Source of the DNA: Leptasterias polaris
Taxonomy: Eukaryota; Echinodermata; Asteroidea; Forcipulatida; Asteriidae
DNA: 64,000 nucleotides
Reading direction: 5' to 3'
Assembly: GCA_037783415.1 (NCBI GenBank)
Contig: JAZGTN010000188.1
Coordinates: 124,001 to 188,000, forward strand
The notes under the pieces were generated by a model, which saw only the letters and a list, made by a program, of their open reading frames with translations, ran no database searches and had not been told where the DNA came from. Both the position numbers and the translations under genes were made by a program. Positions 30,841 through 43,479 of this stretch are shown piece by piece; position 1 is the first letter of the stretch, and each line of letters opens with the position of its first letter.

Positions 30841-33282
30841 TAGCGTTCCAAAGTCTCACATTAAGTGAACTTTTCTTTTGTGAAACGCTTGTGAATATTT
30901 TCTTTGATAGACCTGATTAATATTTTGTCTTTTACCCCCACCCTATTTTTGTAGTAACCATTTAGATGTACATGACTATTTTGTCTCCTAGTCTCGGCTT
31001 GGTGAGGCCGGGTCCGAAATAAAAGCTTCAGCAGTGGCTTATTCAATTCACTAACCCCAATCAATACACGGCACTACGTCATAAATTGCGCCGTTTGTTC
31101 CGTTCTTTTCGTCGAATCCCATTTTTATCTACTGTACGCTAGAGACCACTCAATCGTTTTACACAGCAATACAACAATTGTTTTTAATAGTCTATCCTCC
31201 AATCAAATGACAAGGATCAACATAGATGTGAAAAACAAAATATGCATGTTTTACTATATTGCAGTGGTGAATATAATTTCAGTCGTTGAAAGGTGGAATA
31301 ATAGTATATTCCATCGTTCAAACTCATTCAAATGTTCCTAACATACAGAAATCCTAAACGAGAGTTGTTTGCATACTAAAAAAGTTCACGCAGAGCCATG
31401 GAATTTAAGCAGTCCCCCCTCCCCTTTCAAAACCCCCCCCCCCAAAAAAAACCCACAAAAACATGCACATTCTTGCACATACATGCACATACATAATGTA
31501 AATAACTATTATCACGACAATACAAACTTACACAAACCATTTTTTTCTTCTTCTATGTTTTACATGTTTGAACAATATTTTCCAATGCCTACAATTGCAT
31601 TAGTTTCAAATCTCCAAGAACTGAACTGTTTTGATTACGATAATTATGCGTTGCAACCTGTACACGAAAATGATAATTTTCGTTTCAACGAACTGACACA
31701 CAAGGTGCATTAATATCATCATAGTGAACGGCGCGCACCAAGCTCAAAAAGGGGGGGGGGGGACTGGGGACGTACGTTTTCACGAACTTTTATGGACATT
31801 TACGTCGTCTGCTCCTGGTCTCGACTTCATAATTTCTTCAGTTTGCATGCGTTGACGGGGTTTAAAAGTATCTTTTTGTTGTTGATGTTATTGTTAGTTT
31901 TCAGTTGCTTTTGCTTTCGTTTGGCAAAATAATAACTAACTATTAGTACTGCTAACATCTATGAATACGTTTGACTGCGTCAGGCAGTATAGCTATTTCG
32001 TTATCGTGTGTAAAAATAAAACTTAATTGAACTATTTAAAACCCTGCAGTATTAATGAAATCAAATAACAGTATCGTACTCGTTTACAGGGTAGCTTTGG
32101 CCGACAGTCAAAAGAAAACGCGCCTTTTTAATTAACCAAAAAATAAATTTCATTTCGGAAGGCTAGCTGTATTGACAGATTATGACCACGTGGATTCCCA
32201 CAACTGAAGCGGCAGAACAAAGTTTCTCATCAAACTGAAGTTGTTTTTATATTGTTGTTGTTGCTCTGACATGATTACAGTGATTCTACAGAAAAGTACA
32301 ATATTTGAGTAAACAAATAATTAGTTATCAATAACTAATTAGTAATACTTTGGGGTCAGCTACTACAGCCGGGGTGCCGATGTGCAGGGTTTAAACAATT
32401 TTGAAGATGTATAAAACATAAAAAAATCATCCAAGAGAGAAGTGATAAAACAACATGTACATTTTGACTGTTGTCCATTAAAAATAAAAATTATTATCCA
32501 GTTGCAGCGGTCTTGTCATGGTCTTGCCACATAATTCAGACTCTTGTTGGACAAAATGGTGTTTGTTTTTTTGTGTATGGATGACATACATTGTCTTGAT
32601 CATCCCCAACTCATAAGAAGCCATGTTCTCTCAACGGGACTCGGGGCCGGAAGCAAATGATCTTTCGCTGACAAAACACCGCTCACACTGTCCATCGCAA
32701 TCTAATGGACGTGCCATTCTGCACGCGTGCATGCTTATTTGTCAAACCAAGCGGCGCGCCGTCAGAGCTGCACTGCAAGCCATTTGATTCATTTGCCTGG
32801 AATCGGAAGTACTCAAATAGGTTTGCTTTTCTATCAGTTGATCACCCAAGGGATTTGGCTCATCAAGATTGTCAAAGAGAGATGATTCTTGTACCCAACT
32901 TTCAACCCCGATAGAACCGTATCATTCGGCTTGTTATGTTTGACACGATTCCCACGATTCTATAATATTTGCCACGAAATTTTTACACCACATTGCACAA
33001 ACTGAAAAATAAGCGGTTACGTTCGCCGAGGTAATTGAACATACTGGACGACTTTTGGGAAAAGGTTAAGACAGACGTGGCTATTTGTAGGTCTACGCTG
33101 TAGTAGTGAACATTCCCCAGGCTACATTTCTGGAAGAATTGTGGTTAGTGAAACGTATACTGGGCCAAATGAAGTGTAACACATATAGTCCAGATGATGT
33201 AAACGTAGGTTTAATTACTATAGGTTTATTCAAAATGGCGTACAGGTCACATTGAAGATATGCGCTCTTGCAAGTTAACATG
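30841..33282. other. Unassigned 2.4 kb, with small palindrome
   Basis: Contains poly-C (31433-31443), poly-G of 12 (31751-31762) and an 11-bp palindrome with a 2-base loop (32318-32341, TAATTAGTTAT). A 114-codon frame at 31369-31713 runs out of low-complexity P/K codons and shows no domain. Confidence 0.4.
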
Positions 33283-33600
33283 TTATAGGCAGTATAATAG
33301 GCAGTATAATGGTAAAATACCCATTGTTGCGTAAAATTTTACTCTTTGTGGTGGTAAAAAGGGAACATGGTCGTCTGAAGGGTAAAACGCTACGCAACAG
33401 GGGTTGCGTCGTAATTTACTCAATTTCTGTGTAAAACGGTTTCCCAACAATGCGTCAAATTTCTTACCCGACTCTATTGTGTCAAACTGTACCCAACAAA
33501 TGACTACCCATTTTTGACCCCGCAACATTACTCAACACCGTTGTGTCCTATATTTACTCCGTAGTTGAGCACCATAACCCCAAGTGTTGAGTAAAAAGGA
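33283..33600. repeat. GTAAAATTTTACTC/TTACTCAACA degenerate repeat, left part
   Basis: Irregular recurrence of TTACCC, TTACTCAACA and GTAAAA words, ending in GTGTTGAGTAAAAAGG. A matching part lies at 34110-34400. Together they look like the two ends of one old element around an unrelated 500 bp centre. Confidence 0.5.
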
Positions 33601-34109
33601 AAACGTGCATTTTGACAGCAAACACGGACACTATTTAAAAAAAAACAGCCATATACATTAAATTGGACTGGACAGTACAATTTCCGATTAATCTATGGTG
33701 ATCACAACCTAAAAATCATCTTGCATAAAACAACTGGAGAGTTTGTGTACAGTCAGGTGGTGAAAAACGAACACAAAATTCTTGCGAGCAGACTATGTAA
33801 TAATCTCTTCTTAGAAGCAGTGTTGGCTCTGAAAAGAGCCGGTTGGTTTTGCCAGACATGTTATTAACGGTTCAGACTTCCCGTGACGAAATCGTTGTGT
33901 TGCAAAGTCAGATTATGCCTTTTCCCCTTCAACAGACTGTTGTTTCTCAAACAGAATAACTACCATAAAGTCAAAATTCTCTCTTGGCAACTGTGGTTAC
34001 ATGAACATCAGAACATCAGACATCAACGACCTGCAACATCAGAATTACGTCCACCCCCATCCATCTTTTATTGTGACTTGTGCCTGCGACTTGTATGTCC
34101 GTATGTAAT

Positions 34110-34400
34110 GTACACTTTGCATTATTGGTAAAATGTTTCCACGAGGAGCAGTTTACCCAATTACGTGCAACATTTTACCACAAAAAGAGCATGTCCGGCT
34201 TTTTTTAGTAAGTCGCAAGGTAAACTTGACCCTGTGGCGAGGAAAATGTGTTTTTGTACACATAAGTTGCTTTCACTGGCGATTTTTGTTTCACTAGCCA
34301 AATCGCCACATAGCCCAACATTGCGTAAGAAGGTACTCAACTTTCGTACCCAACACATTTACTCAGCAAGTTTTTACACTTCTTTTTTAGAGTGTGAAGA
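34110..34400. repeat. TTACTC degenerate repeat, right part
   Basis: Contains GGTAAAATGTTTCC, GTTTACCCAATTACG, CATTTTACCACA, GGTACTCAACTTTCGTACCC and a terminal TTTACTCAGCAAGTTTTTACAC. Same vocabulary as 33283-33600. Confidence 0.45.
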
Positions 34401-34539
34401 TGGTAAGCGTGCAGAATGCTCTCTTGAACAAGAACCGGCACATGACAGCTGACTAAAAGCCTAAGGGGAAACAATATGGTTTGGTTACATACACGTATAG
34501 GCAGTAACAACAATAAACAGGTAGTTTACAGAGGACAAT

Positions 34540-34799
34540 ACCCCCATTTTGCATGTCCCAATACGCATGATCGGCGCGCAAAGGATTCTCACTGGGTGAA
34601 ATCCGAGTCCAAGCAACACCCGGCAACCATCATGGAGCGCTGATTTTGGAGCGCTGATTTTGAAGCAATGCGGACCACAACTAAAAAACATGGCACAGTT
34701 ACATCTAAACTACCAGCAATGCGTTCATATTGGCAGCTTAATTTAGTCCTTAACTGTACTTGGTTTCCCAAGATGCATTTTGGTAACTTTTCAAGATGG
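34540..34799 (+). repeat. Dispersed repeat D, copy 2
   Basis: Matches 4772-5034 in order and orientation: GCGCGCAAAG, GGGTGAAATCCGAGTCCAA, GGCAACCATCATG, TGATTTTGAAGCAATG, then a TTGGCAGCTTAATTTA block. It carries a short local duplication of GGAGCGCTGATTTT. Confidence 0.7.
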
Positions 34800-36569
34800 C
34801 GGTTGTGCATATGGGTGTTTTAGGTACATTAGCATTCTCTGCATTTAGCACTCTCTGCATCTGCATACATTATGTCTAGTGGTGTTGTTTTCCAACAGAA
34901 TCTGGAGCATCTAGCTTGAATTCTGCCTCAATGTCATGCACTATTCGGTTTAACATTGATGGTAGCATTATCAAGCCACATTATTGTCACTGTCTGTCTA
35001 TACGCGGACGCCCGACACATGCGTTCATTCAGCATTTACTGCCCCGTTGTTTCTTCACTGATGTCCCGGCGACAAACTTCACACCTGTTGATAGCTGAAG
35101 GAGCAAACTGCACAAGCAGGTGCGTGACAGCTGATTAAATATTAATCAATTTACATTTGTGTAATGCAGGCTGTTTCTGTGACGCAAATGTATAATACCA
35201 CCACCGGATGTTATTACCGTAAATCAAAAGCATATACAATTGCATTGTAACTTTTCTCAAAATAGCAGTAAAAACGAACCATAGTTCGGCCTTTTGGATA
35301 TATATATAGTCGCACACAATCAACAGATCTTGAGTCTATTTTCTTTATTTTGTAAAGTACAATTGTGCCATTTCAATAGTTAATTGAAATTATTACAATT
35401 TTAAGCCACTAATTTATATACCCCGACCTCGTCCGTGAATAAATAAGTCATCTCTAACAAACCGTTGTTATAAATTACTTCCAAGGAAACCGTACGTAAT
35501 CCAATGTTGCATTTTGTTCTTTGGCATTCATCAAGTCAATCATTGAACATACATAGCATGCTATGTCTGCTATTAAAATGTAACATGTCATAAAAACGCC
35601 AACAGTTATAAATGGACTGAAGCCTTCTCGTAAAAAACAAGCTATGTCAATCAATTCTCTTGAGTTGGCATGGATTCTCCCATAAAAAACACATAAAAAA
35701 CCGGTCCGAGTCTGTTCTGGATATCAAATTGCTATACACTTATTTAAAAAAGATTATACTAAAATTGCAAATATACTTATAGTTATTATAAACTTGTTAT
35801 TGTCCCCGCATGACCTGAAGTAGGTGATACCATTCGTAAAACCACCGGGTCCTTTTGCGCTGGTGTCCACTTCGTTGGTCAAACATCAAGTCTCGACTCC
35901 CGTGATAATATCCTGATATACCAGTACTTATGGGATGCGTTATTATTGAAAGTCAACTGATGCATCTATGTATGTCACGGTTCAATCGCGGAAGGTAGGC
36001 CTGCTATATTGTTAACTCTTATGTTTTGAAGGTTGAAACAGCATTGGTTTTTTTTTCTTCAAGTTATCAAGAAACGCATTTTGTGAAATTGGGTGGATTT
36101 CTTCAAGTTATTTAAACAGTGTGTTTTGTTATAGTATTTTATTCATTTTTTTAAACTGATACCTAATACATGGCTTTAGAATTGTATCCGATCGATCTTT
36201 CAAAGAATATGACTCTTTTATTACACACGATGCTGCATCATGAATAAGCTACTCACACTTAGCCTTATCGTGGAGTGAGTGCATTTATGTGTCGCAAGCG
36301 CTTCTGTTGCACGAGGTGTTCGGCCCCAACGACACCCATCTGTTTGTAATCTCATCTTTGTAAATTCCCCCGTTCTACCGGTCAACGGCAACTTACTAGA
36401 AAATGACATTTGTAATAAGATCTTGAGTGTTGACACCAGGGAGAGCTTTTGGAAAGTTCTTTGAGGAAATTAATCGTATACAAAAGTAACAAACATAATC
36501 CTTATGGCATCTGAAAACCCTCTCGGGTGTGCGTATTTAATGGTATAATTCGTGATGCTTTATCAACAT
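34800..36569. other. Unassigned 1.8 kb
   Basis: No gene, RNA or repeat recognised. Small open frames here look like chance. Confidence 0.35.
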
Positions 36570-37005
36570 GATGTGAATCTGTAATAACGAATTGTGATTC
36601 CGCAATAACAAATTGTGAAAACCGTTTTTCTGGATTATGAATCCGTATTAACAAATTGTGAATCCCTAACAAAAGATTCTGAATCGGTAATACTGGATTT
36701 TGAATCCGTAAAAACGGAATGTAAATCCGATATACTGGATTGTGAATCTGCATAACAACAAATTGTGAATCCGTAACAACATATTTTTAATCCGTAATAC
36801 TGGATTGTGAATCGGTAATAACATATTATGAATCCGTAATAACAAATTGTGAATCCGTAAGACTGGATTACAACGGTTTATGGATCCGTAAAAGCGGATT
36901 ATGAATCCGTAATAACAAATTGTGAATCCATAGGACTTTATTGAGAATCTGTAATAACGGACTGTGATTTGTCAATCAGTAATAACGGATATTCACCAGA
37001 GAATA
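36570..37005. repeat. Minisatellite, about 21-bp AATCCGTAATAACAAATTGTG unit
   Basis: About twenty diverged units alternating AATCCGTAATAACAAATTGTG and AATCCGTAATACTGGATTGTG types. Open frames through it are by-products. Confidence 0.88.
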
Positions 37006-37099
37006 AGATGTGATCTCCAGTTGCATGTAGACAATTCAGAATTTTGCCCAAACTGTCATGGTCGCATAAATTCGGGCGTGATTATCAAAAATAAGAAGT

Positions 37100-37125
<26 letters not shown>
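37100..37125. repeat. Poly-A run of 26
   Basis: A long A-run with no clear LINE or processed-gene body upstream, so a retro-insertion tail cannot be assigned. Confidence 0.9.
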
Positions 37126-37130
<5 letters not shown>

Positions 37131-37894
37131 CCTTATCAAACTTTCCGAAAAATGTAGGAACCTGTACTTTGTTTTTAGGAAACTATACCAACTCTACCGC
37201 AGTTATCATACTATTTTCTGGTCACGCATTCAAACTAAAAAGTCACTTGCACTTTTTAGGGACGGCGGTTTCCCATTAAATATTCAAGTTAATTGCTGTA
37301 ATAGGTGATTATCCGTGAGTGCCTATGTAATTTGTTAAACAAAATCCATAGACGGTATTTGATCGTAATTGTATTTCCCCTTGAACCATCCCTGCATTCG
37401 TGTAAGTCATTAATTTTGTACAAACACCACTGGCACTTACCCAGTGAGTACAGGCTTTTTGAAAAACTAATGGGGGTTATAGATGACTTTGGATTACTAA
37501 GAATGTACGCGGTTCGGTATGGTGGGGGCTAACACAACAGCCAATGTACATGGAGCAGTGTCCAAACATTGTTTTCTTGTAATGGCCTTTTGTTCACCCA
37601 TTTCGGAACTTTTTTTTGTAATGTATAAAATGGTAGTCCCTTTTGTAAACCTAAAAATTTCGATGAAAGCTCAATGTTTTAGTGCCACATTCAGTGGTTG
37701 GGTTCAGCTTATACTATTCAAAGCAGTTTTATGGGCACCTTATAATGAATACCAGTGAAGTTGATTGTCAGGTTACCAGTATGTAAAGAGCATTGCAGTA
37801 TGGTGCAAAGCTAGTTTGCCTACCCCGAGCTGCAGTCTTCAATCTATATTGAAACCGAACTTTAAGTATTTGGTCCATATGTTACCATTCCCCT
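37126..37894. other. Unassigned sequence
   Basis: Two plus-strand frames of 75-79 codons (37305-37532, 37519-37758) show no recognisable domain. Confidence 0.3.
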
Positions 37895-38122
37895 ACACGA
37901 ACCCCGAAGCAAACCCCGACCCCAACTCCAACCTCAACCCCAACCCTAACCTCAACCCCAACCCTAACCATTAGCCCCCAAACCCAACCCTAACCCCCAA
38001 CGCAATCCGCACCCTAACCCCAATCCAAACAACCCCAAACCCAACATCACCCCCAACTCCCAACCCTGACCACCAACCCAAACCCCAAACCCAACCCTTA
38101 CTCCAACCTCAACCCAACAATT
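37895..38122. repeat. Degenerate CCCTAA/CCCCAA telomere-like tract
   Basis: About 225 bp of AACCCCAACCCTAACC-type words, with irregular C-rich and A-rich steps and little exact TTAGGG periodicity. The complementary strand is G-rich. This looks like an old interstitial telomere-like or simple C/A-rich tract. Confidence 0.8.
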
Positions 38123-38572
38123 AAACAAAACAACAAACAAAAAACATATATGAGAATCTTGGAAAAAAACTACAGCGACACTGACATTGCTACCAATGGA
38201 AATAGTGTTTGCATTCAATAGAAATATTCCAAAAACTGTTACTCATTTCACCAACTATGTTACATTATTCTGATATTTTTACCCATCAATATCATTTTGA
38301 CCTAATTCAAAGAATATAGAGCATTACCGAAATGAAGTCATGTGGTAAACTTTGGTTACTTGCTGTTCTATGTTTGTACACTATGTTCTACCTAACTCAA
38401 ATACAACATTTCAGAGACATTTTGACGAAAGCTTGCCTCCTCTTGAGGGAATTAATAGCGAGTGTTCAAACATGCAATTGTCACTAGTTAATGAGGCAGT
38501 AATACAAGACACGATGCGTCAAACCCCCAAGCTCCACCAGGAAACCCCACACTGCTTCTAAAACCAATCTAC

Positions 38573-39672
38573 GGAGCTCTGGAAGTGCCATTCAACTTGT
38601 TGTTATCCTGAGATAATTTACTGCAGGATGATGACATCATAAACGTTAGATGGCGACATCACGAGATGTATCTTGGGATGACGACATCTTGAAAGTTGAA
38701 GGTAAGAATGTCGTCTTTCAGATATATGTTATCTCAGGATGACAACAACATGAAAGTAGGTCCATTAGAAAATATCTTGACCCCAAAATGACGGAAATTC
38801 TTGTTCATTCTTTAGTAATGTCCAGAATTGACTCATGCAATAGCCTCCTTTTTGGATTACCGGATTCCCAAATTAATAAACTGCAACGACTTCAAAATTC
38901 AGCTGCTGGACTAGTCACACGCACTCGCCCACGTGATCATATAAGTCCCATTCTACAGAATTGGCTCCCTGTTCAAGTTAGAATTAAGTTTAAAATTCTC
39001 CTCCTTACTTTTCAATGTTTACAAGGCACAGCCCCAGTTTAGCTCCAGGACCTAGTTCACAAATATATTCCTTCTAGAAATTTACGTTCCAAATCCAAGT
39101 CCCTTCTTGTCATTTCCACCCCTGTTACAAAATCATACGGAGCTAGGTCATTCCAAGTAGCTGCAGCTGAACTGTGGAATGGCTTACCCGAGTCTGTTAA
39201 GGAAGCAGTCACGGTTGGCCAATTCAAAAGTCGCCTCAAAACACATCTATTCACCGTCTATCAGTAATTTCCGTTGGTATTTTATTTGTATCTTGTTGTT
39301 TTCTCATTCCTTTAAAGCGCTTAGGGACTTAACAGTGATATGCGCTATACAACAACGGTTTATTATTATTATTATTTGTTATCTCCAAGATAATTCATCC
39401 TAGGTTTTCGAAACTTTCAGGATGTTATCAACCCATGATGAATTATCTCGGGAAGTCGACATCCGACGTTCAGGACATCGTACATGTCGACATCTTACTT
39501 TCATGATGTCGACATCCTAAGATAACATTAATCGGGAAGACGACATCTTACTTCGGGATAGTCATCCCGAGATAAATCATCTCAGGATGGCGTCATCTTA
39601 CGTTTATGATGTCATCATCCTTAAGTCAATTATCCCAGGATTTCAACATGTCTGATGACACTTCCACAGCTG
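38573..39672. mobile_element. Palindromic element F, copy 1, split by a LINE tail
   Basis: The left arm starts GAGCTCTGGAAGTGCCATTC and contains CAGGATGATGACATCATAAACG. The right arm ends with its complement (ATGATGTCATCATCC and GACACTTCCACAGC). Interior words CGACATC, ATCTCAGGATG and GATAATT alternate on both strands, so nearly the whole element is self-complementary. A LINE 3' end (38760-39377) is inserted in the middle. The copy at 44472-44819 lacks it. Confidence 0.8.
38760..39377 (+). mobile_element. LINE 3' end (CR1/Rex1-like), one nonsense codon
   Basis: C-terminal RT polyprotein segment: RIDSCNSLLFGLP, LQRLQNSAAGLV, ILQNWLPV, then an in-frame TAG (39040-39042). It continues LQDLVHKYIPSRNLR to FKSRLKTHLFTVYQ and TAA (39265-39267). 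The family box LHWLPV appears as LQNWLPV. The 3' tail is AAAGCGCTTAGGGAC with a GCGCTAT partner and a TTATTATTATTATT end. Dead, truncated copy, inserted in palindromic element F. Confidence 0.88.
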
Positions 39673-40284
39673 TGTATTATTTATCGCCTTGGACGTTGCA
39701 ACCTGTGAAATTTTAGTTGTTTCCAGGGCCAACTTTCATAGCACTGCTTTTATTCCTATAAAAACTTGACACAGACCGTTACTAATGTGCTGAGCAGGAA
39801 ACGGATAATTAACATTTACGTAATGTAAAACCATGAAATACCGGTTTCCTGCTTAGCTGCAGTGTTGTAGTTCTCGGCTAAATACTCGTACTCGAAGCCC
39901 ATACTCGATTTTCGACTAAAAAATAATCTGTACTCAAAGTCATGTACTTGACACTCTACTGAAAATGTTCTCGGACTCCAATACGCTCTTAGTAAAAATA
40001 CCCCTTCTCTTTTTTCTTTCTTATGCGTGCGTTGATGCGAAGAAAAGAGGAATAAATCTCTGAATTGTTTTTAAACTGAAGTTGTCTATGAAGTATTTAT
40101 GTTCAAAAGCAACAAGCAACACTCATGTTTAAAGGTAACAAGCACACATTGTCGTCAAGAAAGTAGCCAAACAAGAATGTATGCTTTGTACCCATTTTGC
40201 AGTAGGCCTATGTAAAAGTTACCCGTACTCGTACAATGCAAAATCTGGGGTGTTGAAATTAACACCATGGCAACCCTAGACTAC
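39673..40284. other. Flank of TACTCG minisatellite
   Basis: Unique-looking sequence with scattered TACTCG words (39870-39990, 40225-40250) leading into the ordered array. No gene recognised. Confidence 0.4.
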
Positions 40285-40880
40285 TCGTTCTCGAACACTA
40301 CTTGGCCACCCTAGTACTCGTTCTCGAATACTACTTGGCCATCCTAGTACTAGTACTCAAGTACTAGTACTCAAGTACTCACCGTAGTACTCGTACTAGA
40401 GTACTACTTGGCCATCATTGTACTCGTCATCGAATAATACTTGGCTATCCTAGTACTAGTACTCGAGTACCACTTGTCCATCCCAGTACTCGTACTCGAG
40501 TACTACTTGTCCATCCTAGTACTCGTACTCGAGTACTACTTGTCCATCCTAGTACTCCTACTCGAGTACTACTTGGCCACCCTAGTACTCGTACTCGAGT
40601 ACTATACTTGTCCATCCTAGTACTCGTACTCGAGTACTACTTGGCCACCATAGTAGCCGTACTTGAGTACTACTCGGCCACCCTAGTAGTTTACTCATTC
40701 TCGAGTACCAATTGGCCACCCTCGTACTCGTATTCTAGTACTACTTGGCCACCCTACTCGTGCTCGAGTACTACTCGGCCATCTTTGTACTCGTATTCTA
40801 GTACTTGGTCACCACTAGTTCTCGTCTTTGAGTTCTACGTGACCACCCTCGAACACGGCGCAGTACTCGATACTCAACTG
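40285..40880. repeat. 33-bp minisatellite (TACTCGTACTCGAGTAC)
   Basis: About 17 units of roughly 33 bp: TACTCGTACTCGAGTACTAC followed by TTGTCCATCCTAG, with some shortened. Each unit contains the palindrome GTACTCGAGTAC. The 91-codon S/Y-rich open frame at 40608 comes from the repeat. Confidence 0.93.
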
Positions 40881-41769
40881 TAGAGTACTTGACTATTCAA
40901 CGCTGTTGAGCTGGTTCCCTGCTAATGTTTTCTTATAGTATGCTCAGCACTACACTCTACACTGGCAACTATTTGGTTACATGCCAACGTACAATGGCAC
41001 AATTCTGATGACCTGTAAAAAGCAAACGCCACAAGCCAAGAAATATAATTCTCTTAACATTAAGTTTGCAGATTCGGACCATACTGTATTTCTTTACAAA
41101 TTGTGAATTGTGATAGATTTTGTTGCTTGTAAAGGTTTGTTAAATGCTTAACAAATTATTGTTGTTGGTGATATATAATTTCATCCAACCAAATAACGTG
41201 AATAAAATGTTAATATTATAATTATAATAATAATACAAACAGAAGTACATACATTTTGAAGTTTTAAACAGGATTTTGTGGACATTCATGATTTGCTCAG
41301 TTCAATGTGGATATCCAAAATCGCTATGCAAACTCTTCGCAAATGAAAGAGGTAAAGGCAAAATTATCGCTCAGAAAATGGTAGGTGTATCAAATTTATA
41401 CAAAATGCTCATTGATGTTTAGCATTGGTCAAAGGTTTGCTCACGTCAAAAGTAAGTTGTTGTCAGTACCTTACTAGGTGAAATATCCTGATGTTACTTT
41501 ATCCAACAGTGTTACGGACGGTTTGGTAGCCATAGCCGCCCCGCTCAAAGGACCGCCAATCTCAGCAAATAACACAAAATGAACACTTGTTCTCCTCAAT
41601 TTCTACAACTTAGGTTTTGTAGTTCAGCACATAATTCGTATTGATACGAGGAACATAATTCCACTTAGCAATAAATTGAATTCTGGACGACTCGGTGGTG
41701 AACCCATTACTGCTACTGCGGCGGTGTGACCCTCTAGAAACGATGCATACTTCCTTCAGAACTCCGGAG
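40881..41769. other. Unassigned sequence
   Basis: Includes a short AT-rich ATTATAATAATA patch (41212-41235). No gene recognised. Confidence 0.35.
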
Positions 41770-42025
41770 TCAAAAAGGTACGAGTTGCTTTGTAAGAAGG
41801 TACGAAGTTTCTTGTAAAAGGTACGAAGTGACCAAGGTACGAAGTGTCCAAAGTCACTTCGTACCCTTTAAAGGGTACGATGTGTCCAAAGTCACTTCGT
41901 ACCCTGTAAAAGGTTCACTGTGTCCAAAGTCAATTCGTGCCCTGTAAAAGGTACGAAGTGTCTAAAGCTAGTTCGTACCTTTCAAGAGGTACAAAGTGTC
42001 CAAGGTACGAAGTGACATAATACCA
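41770..42025. repeat. 38-bp minisatellite of palindromic units
   Basis: Five or six units, each with GGTACGAAGTG and its complement CACTTCGTACC separated by about 8 bp (TCCAAAGT), then CCTGTAAAA. Each unit can form an 11-bp hairpin. Confidence 0.88.
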
Positions 42026-42924
42026 ATGACACAGACCACGTATTGACGGCGCACATACATTTTCTACATGGTCTTACATATTTACCATGGATGCATTTCT
42101 ACTTCCATACAATAATCAGGTAAATACAAATACCATGGATAATTGAGTGTAAAACAAAACAGCTAATGGATACTAAGAAAGAAATATAGGTCAGGGTGCA
42201 AAGCTTCGTCATAGTAGCATGTATACCGCAAACCTGCCTGACATGTTTCCACTGAAAAGGGGTAAAAGGTATAATTTGAATTTGGGGTAGTCTTTTTCAA
42301 GCTCAAATTATTCAAACTACAATTGTTCATTCGGTACAGCTGAGAGTAACACATTGGACAGTCGCTGTTTTGTTGTGCAGTGTGTTGTTTTCTAATGCCA
42401 CTGAACGTTTGAATTCATGACTTAAACGTTTTAAACACTACCGGGAAAATGAATGGGGGTGGGTGCAAGAAATGAAAGATCTAAAAACTTACCGTATGTG
42501 TCTTAAGTCTTGTATAAAATTACAATAGTCCACGTTAAAAAGATGGTTAGTCTCTGGGGCTGTTCACCCAGTAGTACGACTTGCCGAAATGTTCTGCAAC
42601 AATAAATTGAAACGGGCGAGCAGTCAAAGTGTTGTCCCGTGGTAAGGTAGCTGACACTGAGTATGCTAGCTATAATGAACAAGCCCGTGCTGTGGTCGCA
42701 TTCATTTGTTATCACCATTAGTCAGCGACTGTTAATTCCAAAGCGCATGCCGATTCGTGCGCAGGTGTGTGAATGCGCAATGGATATAAGTGAGGTTCAA
42801 ATTTGTATGGGTAAAACAAAAATGAAATTAGTTATCCCCGATGCTCATTTAACATCTATTTTAGTTGTTGCGGTACCCACTGCTGAAATATACGATTCGG
42901 ACTGCCTCTGGTTAACGGGCAATC
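42026..42924. other. Unassigned sequence
   Basis: Small open frames on both strands with no domain. No repeat recognised. Confidence 0.35.
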
Positions 42925-43080
42925 TCGGTGGTCTAACAAGACACGTACACTTAAAAATGACAAAGGTGGTGGGTTCAAGTCCCAACTGAGTAATACGCCC
43001 GTGGATTTTTTCCCCCCACATGGTTCGGAAAAGTAGGCCTTACTGAGTGTGCTTTACACTCGTCGGTATTTGGGTAAAAC
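42925..43080 (+). mobile_element. tRNA-derived SINE, third type, copy 2
   Basis: The head (about 42930-42990) has CTCGGTGGTCTAAC and B-box GGGTTCAAGTCCC closing with AACTGAG. It continues GTGGATTTTTTCCCCCCAC, which resembles the core at 29602-29622. Shortened anticodon region. Confidence 0.6.
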
Positions 43081-43479
43081 CAAGTAATATTTGTTATCCC
43101 TGATGCAAATTTAACATATATTAAAGAGATTCAATTGGTGTATGGCTTGTCTAGTATAATTGTCAGCCCCCACAGGTGATTAACTGTGAGTTGGTCTTGG
43201 CTCGGTGATGCACGAAGGCGGGAACTAGATAAGCTGGGCTTAGCTCAATGAAGCATGTAGGCTGGAGCTGGGACTAAACCTAAACTGAAACCCTAGGGGA
43301 GTGGGTAGGGAGTGTGTGCTCACTGAACTGAATCAGTTGTAGATAAGCACAGGGGAGTGAGGGAACCTAGAGGAGACTGAGGGTATAGAAGACCCAAGTC
43401 AAGGGGTAGGGGATGTGACCTTGGATATAGGAGATCCATTAGTAGGGGAGAGTGGTAGCCAAATGTCACTGATGTGGAA
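43081..43479. other. G-rich sequence upstream of hairpin
   Basis: Purine-rich sequence (GGGAGTGGGTAGGGAG, GAGGGAACCTAGAGGAGAC) from about 43290 to 43460. No gene recognised. Confidence 0.4.

Noticed and set aside
37100..37125. Poly-A tail of a processed pseudogene
   Set aside because: No intronless coding sequence or 3' UTR was recognised upstream, and no target duplication was seen.
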